A stretch of 64,000 nucleotides of DNA, from NCBI RefSeq assembly GCF_900111145.1, contig NZ_FOIR01000002.1, positions 310,001 to 374,000 of the forward strand, in the 5' to 3' direction. Below the pieces are notes generated by a model. That model had not been told where the DNA came from, did not search any database, and worked only from the letters and a program-made list of their open reading frames with translations. The number at the start of each line of letters is the position of its first letter. Positions within the stretch are counted from its first letter, which is position 1. This document shows positions 52,065-60,649 of this stretch, piece after piece. This DNA comes from Roseivirga pacifica. Lineage in GTDB: Bacteria; Bacteroidota; Bacteroidia; Cytophagales; Cyclobacteriaceae. The position numbers and the translations under genes were made by a program.

Positions 52065-53363
52065 CTAAACCTTGGTTACGCCAGGTGTTGGAATTGGGTA
52101 GTTACCGTTAGCGTCAGGAGTGGTCGGTGGAGTATCATTCCAAGTCAATTCATCTGGCATTAATTGCTGGTCTGCATTTAGCGCCTGGTCCCACGTAATT
52201 ACCTGACCGGTATAAGTAGCCATTCTTCCCATAATAGCTGTGAGCGTGCTTTTAGCACCATATTCTGCATTGCTAATTACTTCTCCATTACGAATAGAGG
52301 CAAAGAGTCTATCGTGCTCTACTTGGTACGGATTAACGTATTCTTTGTCGTATTTGAATGTTATTTTGCCTCCCAGGTCCTTCATCTCTCCTGGTCCCGT
52401 ATTTATCGAGCCTTTTGTACCCTGCAATACTTCGTTTACACGAGACATGGTACCCGGCTGGTGGCGACATTGACTCGCAATAACGGCACCGCTGGCATAA
52501 GTGAACTCCACAAAGTGATGGTCGAAAATCTCTCCATGGTCTTTGCCATTTCTAACTTGTCGTCCGCCCATACCTTGTGCAGAAACTGGGTAATCGCCAA
52601 TAAACCAGTTGGCTACGTCTATGTTGTGAATGTGTTGTTCCAATATATGATCTCCGCATAACCAATTGAAATAGTACCAGTTGCGCATTTGATATTCAAG
52701 TTCAGATTGCCCGGCTTGACGGGCTCTTACCCAAACGCCAGCACTATTCCAATACACTTGGCCAGAGGTAATTTGACCAATGTCTCCGTTCTTTACTTTA
52801 TCATATAGTGCCAAATATTTGTCTTCATAATGGCGCTGCAAACCAACCACCACATTGAGCTTTTTCTCCTTTGCAATTTTTGCGGAAGCCAATACTTTTC
52901 TAACACCATAAGCATCTGTAGCCACTGGCTTTTCCATAAACACATGCTTGTCGTTAGCAATGGCATATTCAAAATGAGTAGGACGGAAGCCAGGCGGAGT
53001 TGCAAGGATCACCACATCAGCCTGATCGATGGCATGACGGTAACCGTCAAGTCCTACATAACGGTTTTTCTCAGGTACATTAATTGTCTTTTCACCATCG
53101 AAATGCTCTTGTATCGCACCAAGGCTGCCTTCAAGTCTATCTCCAAAGGCATCGGCCATAGCCACAAGTTCTACATCGGCATCGGCAGTAAGTGCTTGTA
53201 CCGCTGCACCAGTTCCTCGGCCACCACAGCCAACGAGGGCTAATTTCAGTTTATCAGAGCCACCCACAAACATTTTGCCTTGCATAGTAGCAGGTAGTGT
53301 TAGAAGCCCTCCAGTAGTTAATGCGGCACTTTTACAAAAGTCTCTTCTAGATCGGTTTTTCAT
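52065..53363 (-). CDS. Tat-exported Gfo/Idh/MocA family oxidoreductase
   Basis: A 432-residue protein. I start it at ATG 53363, because MKNRSRRDFCKSAAL is a twin-arginine signal; a longer frame to 53486 would run into the SUMF1-like gene. The NAD(P)-binding Rossmann motif is VGCGGRGTGAAVQAL, followed by the EKPVATD lysine motif (about residue 150). The C-terminal domain contains the EQHIHNIDVANWF histidine region. It is probably a periplasmic sugar or cyclitol dehydrogenase/glycosidase of the GH109-like group. It follows the SUMF1-like gene by 26 bases on the same strand. Confidence 0.9.
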   Translation of the reverse strand: MKNRSRRDFCKSAALTTGGLLTLPATMQGKMFVGGSDKLKLALVGCGGRGTGAAVQALTADADVELVAMADAFGDRLEGSLGAIQEHFDGEKTINVPEKNRYVGLDGYRHAIDQADVVILATPPGFRPTHFEYAIANDKHVFMEKPVATDAYGVRKVLASAKIAKEKKLNVVVGLQRHYEDKYLALYDKVKNGDIGQITSGQVYWNSAGVWVRARQAGQSELEYQMRNWYYFNWLCGDHILEQHIHNIDVANWFIGDYPVSAQGMGGRQVRNGKDHGEIFDHHFVEFTYASGAVIASQCRHQPGTMSRVNEVLQGTKGSINTGPGEMKDLGGKITFKYDKEYVNPYQVEHDRLFASIRNGEVISNAEYGAKSTLTAIMGRMATYTGQVITWDQALNADQQLMPDELTWNDTPPTTPDANGNYPIPTPGVTKV

Positions 53364-53389
53364 AGTTTTCGGTTTAATTCCATAGTTGA

Positions 53390-54331
53390 TTAATATCCCC
53401 AATATTGTTTTTGCTCTTCGGCTGAAGGTGTTTTGAGCGGCCGTACAACGCGAAAGCCCACAAATGGAGCATCGGTGTGCCACCATTTGCTTTTAGGGAT
53501 TTGAGGATCTCTTTTTTTCCACGACTTATTCGAAGCCATTCGGGCCGAACTGCGCAGTGCATCGGGTTCATCTTTCCACGATCCGCCACGTACTACACGT
53601 GGGTATGTCTTATCCGGTACCACAAATGGATCGATTGAATCTTCTGAATTGTATGGGGCGAACTTATCTAAAGTCCATTCGGCCACATTACCGTGCATAT
53701 CGTGCAAGCCCCATGGGTTGGCTTGCTTTGAACCCACAAGCTGGTAAGCTTCACTGCTATTTCTTTTTGACCAACCATATTGGTCTAAATCACTGCTTTC
53801 ATTTCCAAAAGAATAAGCTGTGTTGGTGCCGGCTTTGGCTGCATATTCCCATTCTGCTTCGGTGGGCAAACGGTAGAAGTTGCCTGTCATGGCAGAAAGC
53901 CATTCGCAGAATCTTGAGGCGGAAAGTTGCGTCATGCCGGTGGCGGGATAGCCATCTGTGCCCATGCCAAAGCTCATGTCTACATATGGGGTAGTAGCAC
54001 CAGAAATGGCATCAACCCTAATCTTCACTTCTGTTCCTGCCACTTGTTGAGGTTGCTCCGCATCAATATTTCTTTCCATATATAGCCTGAAAAGATTCCA
54101 TGTGGTTTCGTGTTTGGCCATCCAAAAAGAAGAAACGGTAACCTCGTGCGTGGGCTGTTCATCTTCGGAATGATTGCTACCCATCTGAAAAGATCCACCT
54201 TCTAGTGCCAGCATGGCTATGGTTAAGTCCGTTCCGGGAATCTGTTCTGTGTAGTCTTCAAATTGGCTTTGCGAAGCTGAAAAAGGACTAAAAATGAGTA
54301 ATAAGGTCAATAAAGAGGCTAAATATTTCAT
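53390..54331 (-). CDS. SUMF1/FGE-sulfatase domain protein lacking catalytic cysteines
   Basis: A 313-residue protein with a signal peptide. The SUMF1 domain (about 35-300) has LEGGSFQMGSNHSEDEQPTHEV, ATGMTQLSASRFCEWLS, YRLPTEAEWEYAAKAG, LHDMHGNVAEWTLD and RVVRGGSWKDEP. The catalytic cysteine pair of true formylglycine-generating enzymes (C around the RGGSW and RxA motif) is missing, and no sulfatase gene is present. It is therefore more likely a binding or structural member of the C-type-lectin-like fold family. Confidence 0.88.
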   Translation of the reverse strand: MKYLASLLTLLLIFSPFSASQSQFEDYTEQIPGTDLTIAMLALEGGSFQMGSNHSEDEQPTHEVTVSSFWMAKHETTWNLFRLYMERNIDAEQPQQVAGTEVKIRVDAISGATTPYVDMSFGMGTDGYPATGMTQLSASRFCEWLSAMTGNFYRLPTEAEWEYAAKAGTNTAYSFGNESSDLDQYGWSKRNSSEAYQLVGSKQANPWGLHDMHGNVAEWTLDKFAPYNSEDSIDPFVVPDKTYPRVVRGGSWKDEPDALRSSARMASNKSWKKRDPQIPKSKWWHTDAPFVGFRVVRPLKTPSAEEQKQYWGY

Positions 54332-54536
54332 TACTAAAAATCATTCATGTGAATGTAATTTTTAAAATAGCGAAAGATTCTAATTGATGATAGACGAACT
54401 AGCTAAATCTGTCTATCGGTAGGTGAGTGTCGATGGAAATCTTTCTTTCGTCCATAGCACAGGCTACTCCATGGGTTTTCTACAATTCAAAAACCAAAGT
54501 GTGGATTCGGTTCGTTAATATTACAAACTGGTTATT

Positions 54537-55673
54537 ATGCTTAAGAATATGATGCTCCTGTTTTCCATTTGTTTGCTTATAGCTTGTTCTACTGGACCAA
54601 GCGACAATGTAGTTGACCCGATTGCCGACCCCATAGCCGCTTCAAAAGTGAAGGCTGAATTAGTTACTGACGGTTTACAGAACCCATGGGGCATGGTTTT
54701 TCTGCCCGAAGGAAAAATTCTTGTGACAGAAAAGAATGGCAAGATAGTATTGATAGAAAACGGCACCATTACAAATGATAATGTGGCTGGAGGGCCAGAA
54801 AGCAAATCGCAAGGGCAAGGCGGTTTATTGGATATTGAGCTCCACCCGGATTTTGCGACTAACAACTGGGTTTATTTTACCTATGCCAGCGATAAAGGCG
54901 AAGGTAATGGTGCAATGACCGCATTAAGCAGAGCACAATGGAACGGCAACGCATTTGAAAATCATGAAGTACTTTACAAAGGTTCACCAAATACAGGCGC
55001 AGGGCAGCATTTTGGTAGCCGCATAGCTTTCGATGCGCAAAACCATGTCTACTTTTCTATTGGCGACCGTGGTAACCGCGACAATAACCCGCAAGATATT
55101 ACGAGAGACGGTGGAAAGATTTACCGTTTGAATGATGATGGTTCTATTCCTACAGACAACCCATTTGTTGGCCAGAATGGGGCCAAAGAAGCCGTTTATT
55201 CGTACGGACATAGAAATCCTCAGGGCTTGGCAACGAACCCCGCAACAGGCGATATCTGGTCACATGAGCATGGGCCGCAAGGGGGCGATGAAGTAAACCT
55301 GATAAAATCAGGGGCGAACTATGGCTGGCCGGTAATTACATACGGTGTGAACTACGGTGGATCTGAAATTACAGATGAAACCTCCCGCCCCGGAATGGAA
55401 CAGCCTATTACTTATTGGGTACCTTCAATTGCGCCATGTGGTATGGCCTTCGTTCAGAATTCAGTTTATGAAGGCTGGGAAAACAACATCATCGTTGGTT
55501 CTCTAAAATTCAGCTATTTGGTGCGTTTGGTAATTGAAGATAACAAGGTGGTAAAGGAAGAGAAGATTGCCGAAGATATTGGTCGGGTGCGTAATGTGGA
55601 AATGAGCCCTGATGGCCATTTATATGTTGGAGTAGAAGGGAAGGGGCTTTATAAATTGGTGGTAGAAGAGTAA
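54537..55673 (+). CDS. PQQ-dependent soluble aldose dehydrogenase-like lipoprotein
   Basis: A 378-residue protein with a lipobox (LLIACS, C16). The six-bladed propeller carries the GSDH family motifs: LQNPWGMVFLPEGKILVTEK, GQGGLLDIELHPDF, HFGSRIAFD, YGHRNPQGLA, EHGPQGGDEVNL and GANYGWPV, the sites that bind PQQ and Ca2+. It should oxidise aldose sugars, passing electrons to periplasmic acceptors. It stands alone between minus-strand genes, convergent with the LolA-like gene 6 bases away. Confidence 0.92.
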   Translation: MLKNMMLLFSICLLIACSTGPSDNVVDPIADPIAASKVKAELVTDGLQNPWGMVFLPEGKILVTEKNGKIVLIENGTITNDNVAGGPESKSQGQGGLLDIELHPDFATNNWVYFTYASDKGEGNGAMTALSRAQWNGNAFENHEVLYKGSPNTGAGQHFGSRIAFDAQNHVYFSIGDRGNRDNNPQDITRDGGKIYRLNDDGSIPTDNPFVGQNGAKEAVYSYGHRNPQGLATNPATGDIWSHEHGPQGGDEVNLIKSGANYGWPVITYGVNYGGSEITDETSRPGMEQPITYWVPSIAPCGMAFVQNSVYEGWENNIIVGSLKFSYLVRLVIEDNKVVKEEKIAEDIGRVRNVEMSPDGHLYVGVEGKGLYKLVVEE

Positions 55674-55679
55674 TCTTTA

Positions 55680-56327
55680 TTACAGCCAATCTAGTTGCAG
55701 CAGCACTTTTCCCGTCTTGTTTCCGTCTTCTCGCATTGCTGATCGATTAATGTCTGTATCACGTCCCATAAAGTTGAGCGGTATCTTTATCTTCTCAACT
55801 TCGAATGCAGCTTCAACAAAGCTTGGAAAAGGATTTGAGCCTTCATATTTAAATTGAAGGGCATAAGAACCATCCTTCTTAGTGGTAATGTCTGCTTGCG
55901 TTATTTGGCTTTTACTTGTGTTTACCACCAGCGTCATAATCGCAAAAGTAGCCTTATCATCATTCGGAATAATATTGAAGGTTTTAAGGGTTTCACCAGC
56001 CACTTCTTCAGTACCTCTTTCTACCGCAATAAAATCATGATCGAAGAGGTTGTTCCATGAAAAATCCAGCCCACGTTTTGGTATAAAAGCGAAGTTATCT
56101 GACGTAAACTGGACTGGCTGGCCTTTTTCATAGCGGATTTCACCGTACTTCTCAGGCATATTGATAAAGCTAATATCGAGGTTTAGCGTAGCCTTAGCAG
56201 AAGCTGTTTCTACTGCATCTAGCTTTTGCTTTACTGCTAGCAACTCTTTGGGGATTTGCTGACCATAGCTATTGTGCTTTAAGACAAAACATAGCATAAC
56301 CACCAATACAACTTTAAACAACCTCAT
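55680..56327 (-). CDS. LolA-like periplasmic protein of unknown function
   Basis: A 215-residue protein with a signal peptide (cleavage near SYGQQ). The mature part is a row of alternating strands like a half-barrel (YGEIRYEKGQPVQFT, then LKTFNIIPNDD, then MTLVVNTSKSQITQADITTKKDGSYALQFKY), similar in pattern to LolA/outer-membrane lipoprotein carriers. The family match is only by pattern. It starts 31 bases after the ABC permease gene, so it may be in that operon. Confidence 0.6.
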   Translation of the reverse strand: MRLFKVVLVVMLCFVLKHNSYGQQIPKELLAVKQKLDAVETASAKATLNLDISFINMPEKYGEIRYEKGQPVQFTSDNFAFIPKRGLDFSWNNLFDHDFIAVERGTEEVAGETLKTFNIIPNDDKATFAIMTLVVNTSKSQITQADITTKKDGSYALQFKYEGSNPFPSFVEAAFEVEKIKIPLNFMGRDTDINRSAMREDGNKTGKVLLQLDWL

Positions 56328-56358
56328 TCAACTCACTTATAAGACTTAATACTTCTTA

Positions 56359-57183
56359 CTATCCCACATCCTTCTTTACAAAACGCCAAACGCCTACAGT
56401 AGCAATCAGCAACGCATAAAAGATTAACAAACCACCGTTATGCCAAACGTACGGCCAGGGCACTTCAAAGTAGAAAAAATACTGCCAAGTATCTGTTACT
56501 TTCGAATAGAACCAATAATTCATAAAGCCCAAGTCCATTTTCACCAGCAGCCCATTTATTATTAGTACAAAGGCACAAATGATCCATGTAACGGTTTGAT
56601 CTTTAAAGAAGACGGCTAGTGTAATGCTAAGAAAGCTATAACAGATCATCAGTAAGGTTCCCAGCAAAAAGGCCCAAACAATTCGGTTAAAGGCTTCTCC
56701 TGATTCAAAAAAGTTAAGGCCGTTTAAATAGGTGATCAGGTCTCCGGTACCGAAAAAGCTATAAGCTGATAGGCTGGCCGTAGTGAATAAGAGTGCTACC
56801 ACTAAAAGGGTAAACACCAAAGCCACTCCATATTTAGCCAAGATAAAGTTCCGCTTGTTCACCGACTGCAACAGTACAGTCTGAATGGTTTTGTCCTTAT
56901 ACTCGCTTGTAAGTAAACCGGAAACAATAATCATTACGATTAAAGGCAGGTTGAACCACAGTGAATTGAGTACGATATACAATACCAAATGGCCATTGAG
57001 TAGCGAACCACTCATAATAAAGTTATCCGTGAGGTTTTCTAATAAAACATCCAGTATTTCAGTGCCTTGTGCCCAAGCACCAATCATAATTAGTAATTCA
57101 ATTACTAAAATTGCAGCCAGGCCATAGTAAGTTCTTTTTTGGCTGAAAAGCTTCACCAATTCTGTCTGTAGTATCGCAATCAT
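56359..57183 (-). CDS. ABC-2 type transporter permease
   Basis: A 274-residue protein with six helices and no large soluble domain. The segment LLTSEYKDKTIQTVLLQSVNKRNFILAKY (about residues 88-115) is the cytoplasmic coupling region typical of ABC-2 permeases. It overlaps the ATPase gene by 4 bases. With that ATPase it forms a likely export or drug-resistance transporter whose substrate is not visible. Confidence 0.88.
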   Translation of the reverse strand: MIAILQTELVKLFSQKRTYYGLAAILVIELLIMIGAWAQGTEILDVLLENLTDNFIMSGSLLNGHLVLYIVLNSLWFNLPLIVMIIVSGLLTSEYKDKTIQTVLLQSVNKRNFILAKYGVALVFTLLVVALLFTTASLSAYSFFGTGDLITYLNGLNFFESGEAFNRIVWAFLLGTLLMICYSFLSITLAVFFKDQTVTWIICAFVLIINGLLVKMDLGFMNYWFYSKVTDTWQYFFYFEVPWPYVWHNGGLLIFYALLIATVGVWRFVKKDVG

Positions 57184-58028
57184 ACTTGGGCGTAAAGCTC
57201 GTTTAAATTGGTTTCAGGCTGCACTTCCAAAATTTCTACACCTTCGTTCACCAATTGTTGAATGAGTGCGGAAACATCGTTTCTAGCTACTGTAACCCAT
57301 GCTGTGTTACTGGTGATTGTTGCCTTGAGTGTCTTGAGTGTTTCAGACTGAGACAGGTTTATTCCTAGAATTCGATACTGAAAAGCAGCCTTAGAAAGGA
57401 TTTCTTGAGTGCTTCCGGAAGAGGTTATCTCGCCATTTTGCATGAGATACAAATTCTGGCACACCTTGCTTAGCTCTTCCAACTGATGCGAAGAGACTAA
57501 AACCGAGAGATTCCTTTCTTTGGCCAATCTAATAATTAGCTCGCGCAGCTTTTGCATGCCTAAAGGGTCGAGTCCAAGAAAGGGTTCATCTAAAATCAGT
57601 GCATCTGGGTTGTTCAATAGGGCCGTGGCGATTCCCAAACGCTGCTTCATACCCAATGAGAAATTGCGTACTGGATCGTGCCTATTGGTGGGTAGACCTA
57701 CCAACGTCAGTTGCTCATTAACCTGATCCTTACTAAGCTTAAGCCCTTGCATTTTTGCCAAAACTTGTAGGTTCTTATGTGCCGATAGGTATTCGTACAA
57801 AGCCGGATTTTCAATAATTGCCCCAATCTTTTTCTGCTTATCTGATGTAATGCTAAAGCTACCAGAATCGGGTGTTATAAGACCCGTTAGAATTTTAAAG
57901 AGTGTGGTTTTCCCAGCACCATTCGGGCCGAGAATACCACTAATTTCTCCCTTAGCAATATTAAAGGATACCTTGTGGAGCGCACGTACGTTGCCATAAG
58001 ATTTTGACAGCGAATCGGCTTTTATCAT
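57180..58028 (-). CDS. ABC transporter ATP-binding protein
   Basis: A 282-residue ATPase with Walker A GPNGAGKTT near residue 35, Q-loop near IIENPAL, signature FSLGMKQRLG (about 122-131), Walker B ALILDEPF and the H-loop in VSSHQLEEL. Residues after about 215 form a short C-terminal extension (ILGINLSQSETLKTL) seen in ABC-2-type drug/antibiotic exporters. Overlapping ATGA junctions join it to the small membrane gene upstream and the permease downstream. Confidence 0.94.
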   Translation of the reverse strand: MIKADSLSKSYGNVRALHKVSFNIAKGEISGILGPNGAGKTTLFKILTGLITPDSGSFSITSDKQKKIGAIIENPALYEYLSAHKNLQVLAKMQGLKLSKDQVNEQLTLVGLPTNRHDPVRNFSLGMKQRLGIATALLNNPDALILDEPFLGLDPLGMQKLRELIIRLAKERNLSVLVSSHQLEELSKVCQNLYLMQNGEITSSGSTQEILSKAAFQYRILGINLSQSETLKTLKATITSNTAWVTVARNDVSALIQQLVNEGVEILEVQPETNLNELYAQV

Positions 58029-58570
58029 CGTACCTCCATCTGGGTTGAAAGTTCTTGATAGTTGAACTTAGGTTCGTAATGTTTTTCCAGAAATGTTCTT
58101 CTCCAAAAGTATTTTTTAAAGGGAAACCAAGGGTCTTGGATCATGAAATCGGGAATGTAATGGTACCATTTGTAACCCTTCTTTTTAAAGTGAGCGCGTG
58201 TTTGTTCTTCGTAACCAAGTTCTTTGGCCGCTGTTTCTACAGCTATGCGTTGGCATTTAGAGCCAATATATTGGTTGATTATTCGCTCTTTAAAACCATA
58301 CTCGTAAAGTTGATCTTTTGCGCGTTTATAGTTTTGAAAGCGAGACCAAGCATCTGCCGATACCAGAAAAATGTGCACAAATGAGAACAGAAAATAACCT
58401 GTCCATATAGCAATGAGCAGGTTATTCTCGGCCCTAATAGCCCTTTCTAAAGGCAACCAGTATAAATACGATTCAAGAACAAACAACAGGGTAGCACCGT
58501 GCAAAAGCCTGCCACATATGAGGTACGAGTACCACATAGCAGGTTGTTTTGGGAGTGCATGTTGCGTCAT
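58025..58570 (-). CDS. Membrane protein of unknown family, first gene of the ABC operon
   Basis: A 181-residue protein I do not recognise. Two helices lie in the first 75 residues (LICGRLLHGATLLFVLESYLY and LIAIWTGYFLFSFVHIFLV). The rest is cytoplasmic, basic and aromatic, including WYHYIPDFMIQDPWFPFKKYFWRRTF (described by composition: W/F/K/R-rich). It overlaps the ABC ATPase gene by 4 bases, so it is likely a partner of the transporter or its substrate's maturation. No known domain is visible. Confidence 0.75.
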   Translation of the reverse strand: MTQHALPKQPAMWYSYLICGRLLHGATLLFVLESYLYWLPLERAIRAENNLLIAIWTGYFLFSFVHIFLVSADAWSRFQNYKRAKDQLYEYGFKERIINQYIGSKCQRIAVETAAKELGYEEQTRAHFKKKGYKWYHYIPDFMIQDPWFPFKKYFWRRTFLEKHYEPKFNYQELSTQMEVR

Positions 58571-58636
58571 AATTAAGAATTAGCATTTTAATCTATGAAT
58601 ATTTAGGCAATTCCGCACCCCGAAAGCGGCAATCAT

Positions 58637-60529
58637 TTAGCGTATTTGTAAATAGGCTGTCTTTTTAAATGCTTCACTAGGTGTAGATGTTACTTGGAAA
58701 ATAGCATCGTTAAAATCTTTGTCTCCTCCAGGGATTAAAATGTCTTCAAAACAAACTACAAAGGCATCACACGACTGGTCATAGAAGATCAGGTTTTGTT
58801 GAAGTCCGTTTTGATTAAACGTCCAGTCTGAATACTGAGTATAGTAACCATCGGTTAACTCATGTCTCCAACCGTATGATACCAGGTAGAATCCAAATAC
58901 TGTTCCGGCAGGGAAGGTGCCCAATACTTCTACCGTATTACCCGGCTCAAGTCCACCGCCAGAACCAACTGCACTTGCATTTGGGAAGATGATCGTTTTG
59001 TCCAAGTCGTCAACACTGGCTGGTGGATTGTTTACATTGTAGGTATAGTACCCCAATGTATTTCTAAAGCCGGCTCCTTCATGTAAAAATGTTATCTCTA
59101 CCTGAGCCTCTTGTTCCAAAAGGAAACTAGAATTAGGGTTTTGGAAATATTCTGGTGTGTTAATAATCGCATTCTGACCTTCTGGTAATGCTTTTGTTAA
59201 AACATTCTGAATAACATCTGGGCAATATTCATTGTTTTTCATTCCAATTGGCGTACCCCATCTGTCGTATGGCAAAACGGTTTTGTATTGGTCCTGCTCT
59301 TCATACTTTAATACATGGAATCCGCCCAAACCTTTTGCAACGAAAACATAGCCATCTTGTGCAGTAACAAAGTTTACGGAAGCTGGCTTTTCAGGCAAAT
59401 CCCACTGGAATAATGGCGAAATTACATTGGTCTGCTCGGCATCTTCAAGCAAGGCAATGCTCAAGCCATCTTCTCCATTGGCCAGAAAGATAAACTCTTC
59501 GTCAACATATAATGCGTTGGTATTTCCTTTAGGCAGCAGGCTTGGGTCTGTCGTTTTTAATACTGAACCTGTTACAATGTCAATACTCTGAACTCCATTG
59601 CTGGCAGAAGTATAATACAATTCGTTAGGCAAAAATGGAGAGAACTGAAGCTCATACTTTCCATCGTGCGGTAGGTCAACAGTTTGGTGAGCACTTACGC
59701 CTTGCTCAATAAACTGAACATCGTCTGTCAATTCATTCTGAATTTTAATAGTACTCACATCACTCACTGCCAAAGAAGCAAAGTAATCTATGCCCTGAAC
59801 ATTGTTACCAGCAATACCCTTGGCTCCATAAAATTCGTCTACAGAAATATCTCTTAAGTTGGTCTTATTTACTCTAAATACACCTCCGTTGCTTTTTCCT
59901 GCACTTACATAAACATGTTCCAGGGTACAGAAAATGCCATTTGCCGAAGCACTTGTTGCACCGTTTAGTGCCTTGCTCAAATTGATTCTTGAAGAGCTGA
60001 TAAGCGTACTATTGGCAGTGAATTGCAGCTTGTATAATGCAGCACCAATTTTGTTACTCGAACCGGCAATCCAAATGGTACCTTCTTCATAAGGATCTAC
60101 CGTTACAGCATTAATATCGGCATGCTCGAAAGGGATAAAGCCCAAAGAGCTTGGGTTATCAGGATCGCTTAGGTTGATTAATTCAAGTGCGCCTAAGTGC
60201 ACATTACCACGTTTATGGTAGGTTACATAGGCTATATTATTGTGAAGACTAATAGATGAAGCACTTAGGGTTTCTCCATTAAGTTCCAATGGCGCTACTT
60301 CTGCAATATGAGTCCAGTAATATTCATCCTCAACATTTAAATCATTCTCGGTTAAGGCATTAACCTGAGTGGCCTGATTGACAATATTAACATGGTCTAC
60401 AGACGAAAAGGATTTTGATAATTCTACTACATCAACACCATTCTCTTCCAAAATTGGTTCGATATCAGACTGCTTGCATGATGCCCCAACAAATAGAAGG
60501 AGCAAAATGAATTTCACTGTTTTTTTCAT
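58637..60529 (-). CDS. LVIVD-propeller/DUF4114 surface lipoprotein
   Basis: A 630-residue protein with a lipoprotein signal (lipobox FVGASC, C18). Residues about 75-420 form LVIVD-type repeats (LELINLSDPDNPSSLGFIPF, GVQSIDIVTGSVLKTTD and similar), a surface beta propeller. Residues about 450-630 are a DUF4114-type domain with ITFLHEGAGFRNTLGYYTYNV, FPNASAVGSGGGLEPG and PGGDKDFNDAIFQVTSTP. The same blocks occur in the LruC lipoprotein at 27111-29159, so the two are domain paralogues. Its promoter carries the same tandem repeats as the EPS genes. Confidence 0.85.
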   Translation of the reverse strand: MKKTVKFILLLLFVGASCKQSDIEPILEENGVDVVELSKSFSSVDHVNIVNQATQVNALTENDLNVEDEYYWTHIAEVAPLELNGETLSASSISLHNNIAYVTYHKRGNVHLGALELINLSDPDNPSSLGFIPFEHADINAVTVDPYEEGTIWIAGSSNKIGAALYKLQFTANSTLISSSRINLSKALNGATSASANGIFCTLEHVYVSAGKSNGGVFRVNKTNLRDISVDEFYGAKGIAGNNVQGIDYFASLAVSDVSTIKIQNELTDDVQFIEQGVSAHQTVDLPHDGKYELQFSPFLPNELYYTSASNGVQSIDIVTGSVLKTTDPSLLPKGNTNALYVDEEFIFLANGEDGLSIALLEDAEQTNVISPLFQWDLPEKPASVNFVTAQDGYVFVAKGLGGFHVLKYEEQDQYKTVLPYDRWGTPIGMKNNEYCPDVIQNVLTKALPEGQNAIINTPEYFQNPNSSFLLEQEAQVEITFLHEGAGFRNTLGYYTYNVNNPPASVDDLDKTIIFPNASAVGSGGGLEPGNTVEVLGTFPAGTVFGFYLVSYGWRHELTDGYYTQYSDWTFNQNGLQQNLIFYDQSCDAFVVCFEDILIPGGDKDFNDAIFQVTSTPSEAFKKTAYLQIR

Positions 60530-60560
60530 AATGCTTCGATTTAAGAGGTGTTGTTGCCCA

Positions 60561-60649
60561 CTAAACTATAGTGCATTACGCCCAAAACTGGCCAGATTCG
60601 ATAACTGGTGCCATACCTTCGATGAATGGAACCGCTGTTCGATTAAAGA
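60561..60649 (-). promoter_or_regulatory. Triple direct-repeat promoter of the LVIVD/DUF4114 lipoprotein gene (site G)
   Basis: On the minus strand TCTTTAATCGAA (60638-60649), CCATTCATCGAA (60618-60629) and CCAGTTATCGAA (60597-60608) have periods of 20 and 21 bp. TAGTTTAG (60561-60568; five of six fixed positions of TAnnTTTG) follows exactly 28 bp later, 31 bases before the start codon. The first repeat overlaps the stop codon of the DUF5916 gene. It lies over 30 kb from the EPS cluster, so the motif is not merely local duplication. Confidence 0.75.

Noticed and set aside
52830-53243. Plus-strand ORF of 137 codons opposite the oxidoreductase gene
   Set aside because: The Gfo/Idh/MocA frame on the minus strand has unmistakable motifs through this stretch.
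53364-53486. N-terminal extension of the oxidoreductase to 53486
   Set aside because: It would overlap the SUMF1-like gene and bury the twin-arginine signal that begins at the ATG at 53363.
53390-54331. Annotation as a formylglycine-generating enzyme
   Set aside because: The catalytic cysteines are missing and no sulfatase gene is nearby.
54342-54355. CATTCATGTGAATG dyad before the SUMF1-like gene as an operator
   Set aside because: Short AT-rich 6-bp arms with no second copy or recognised consensus; could be chance.
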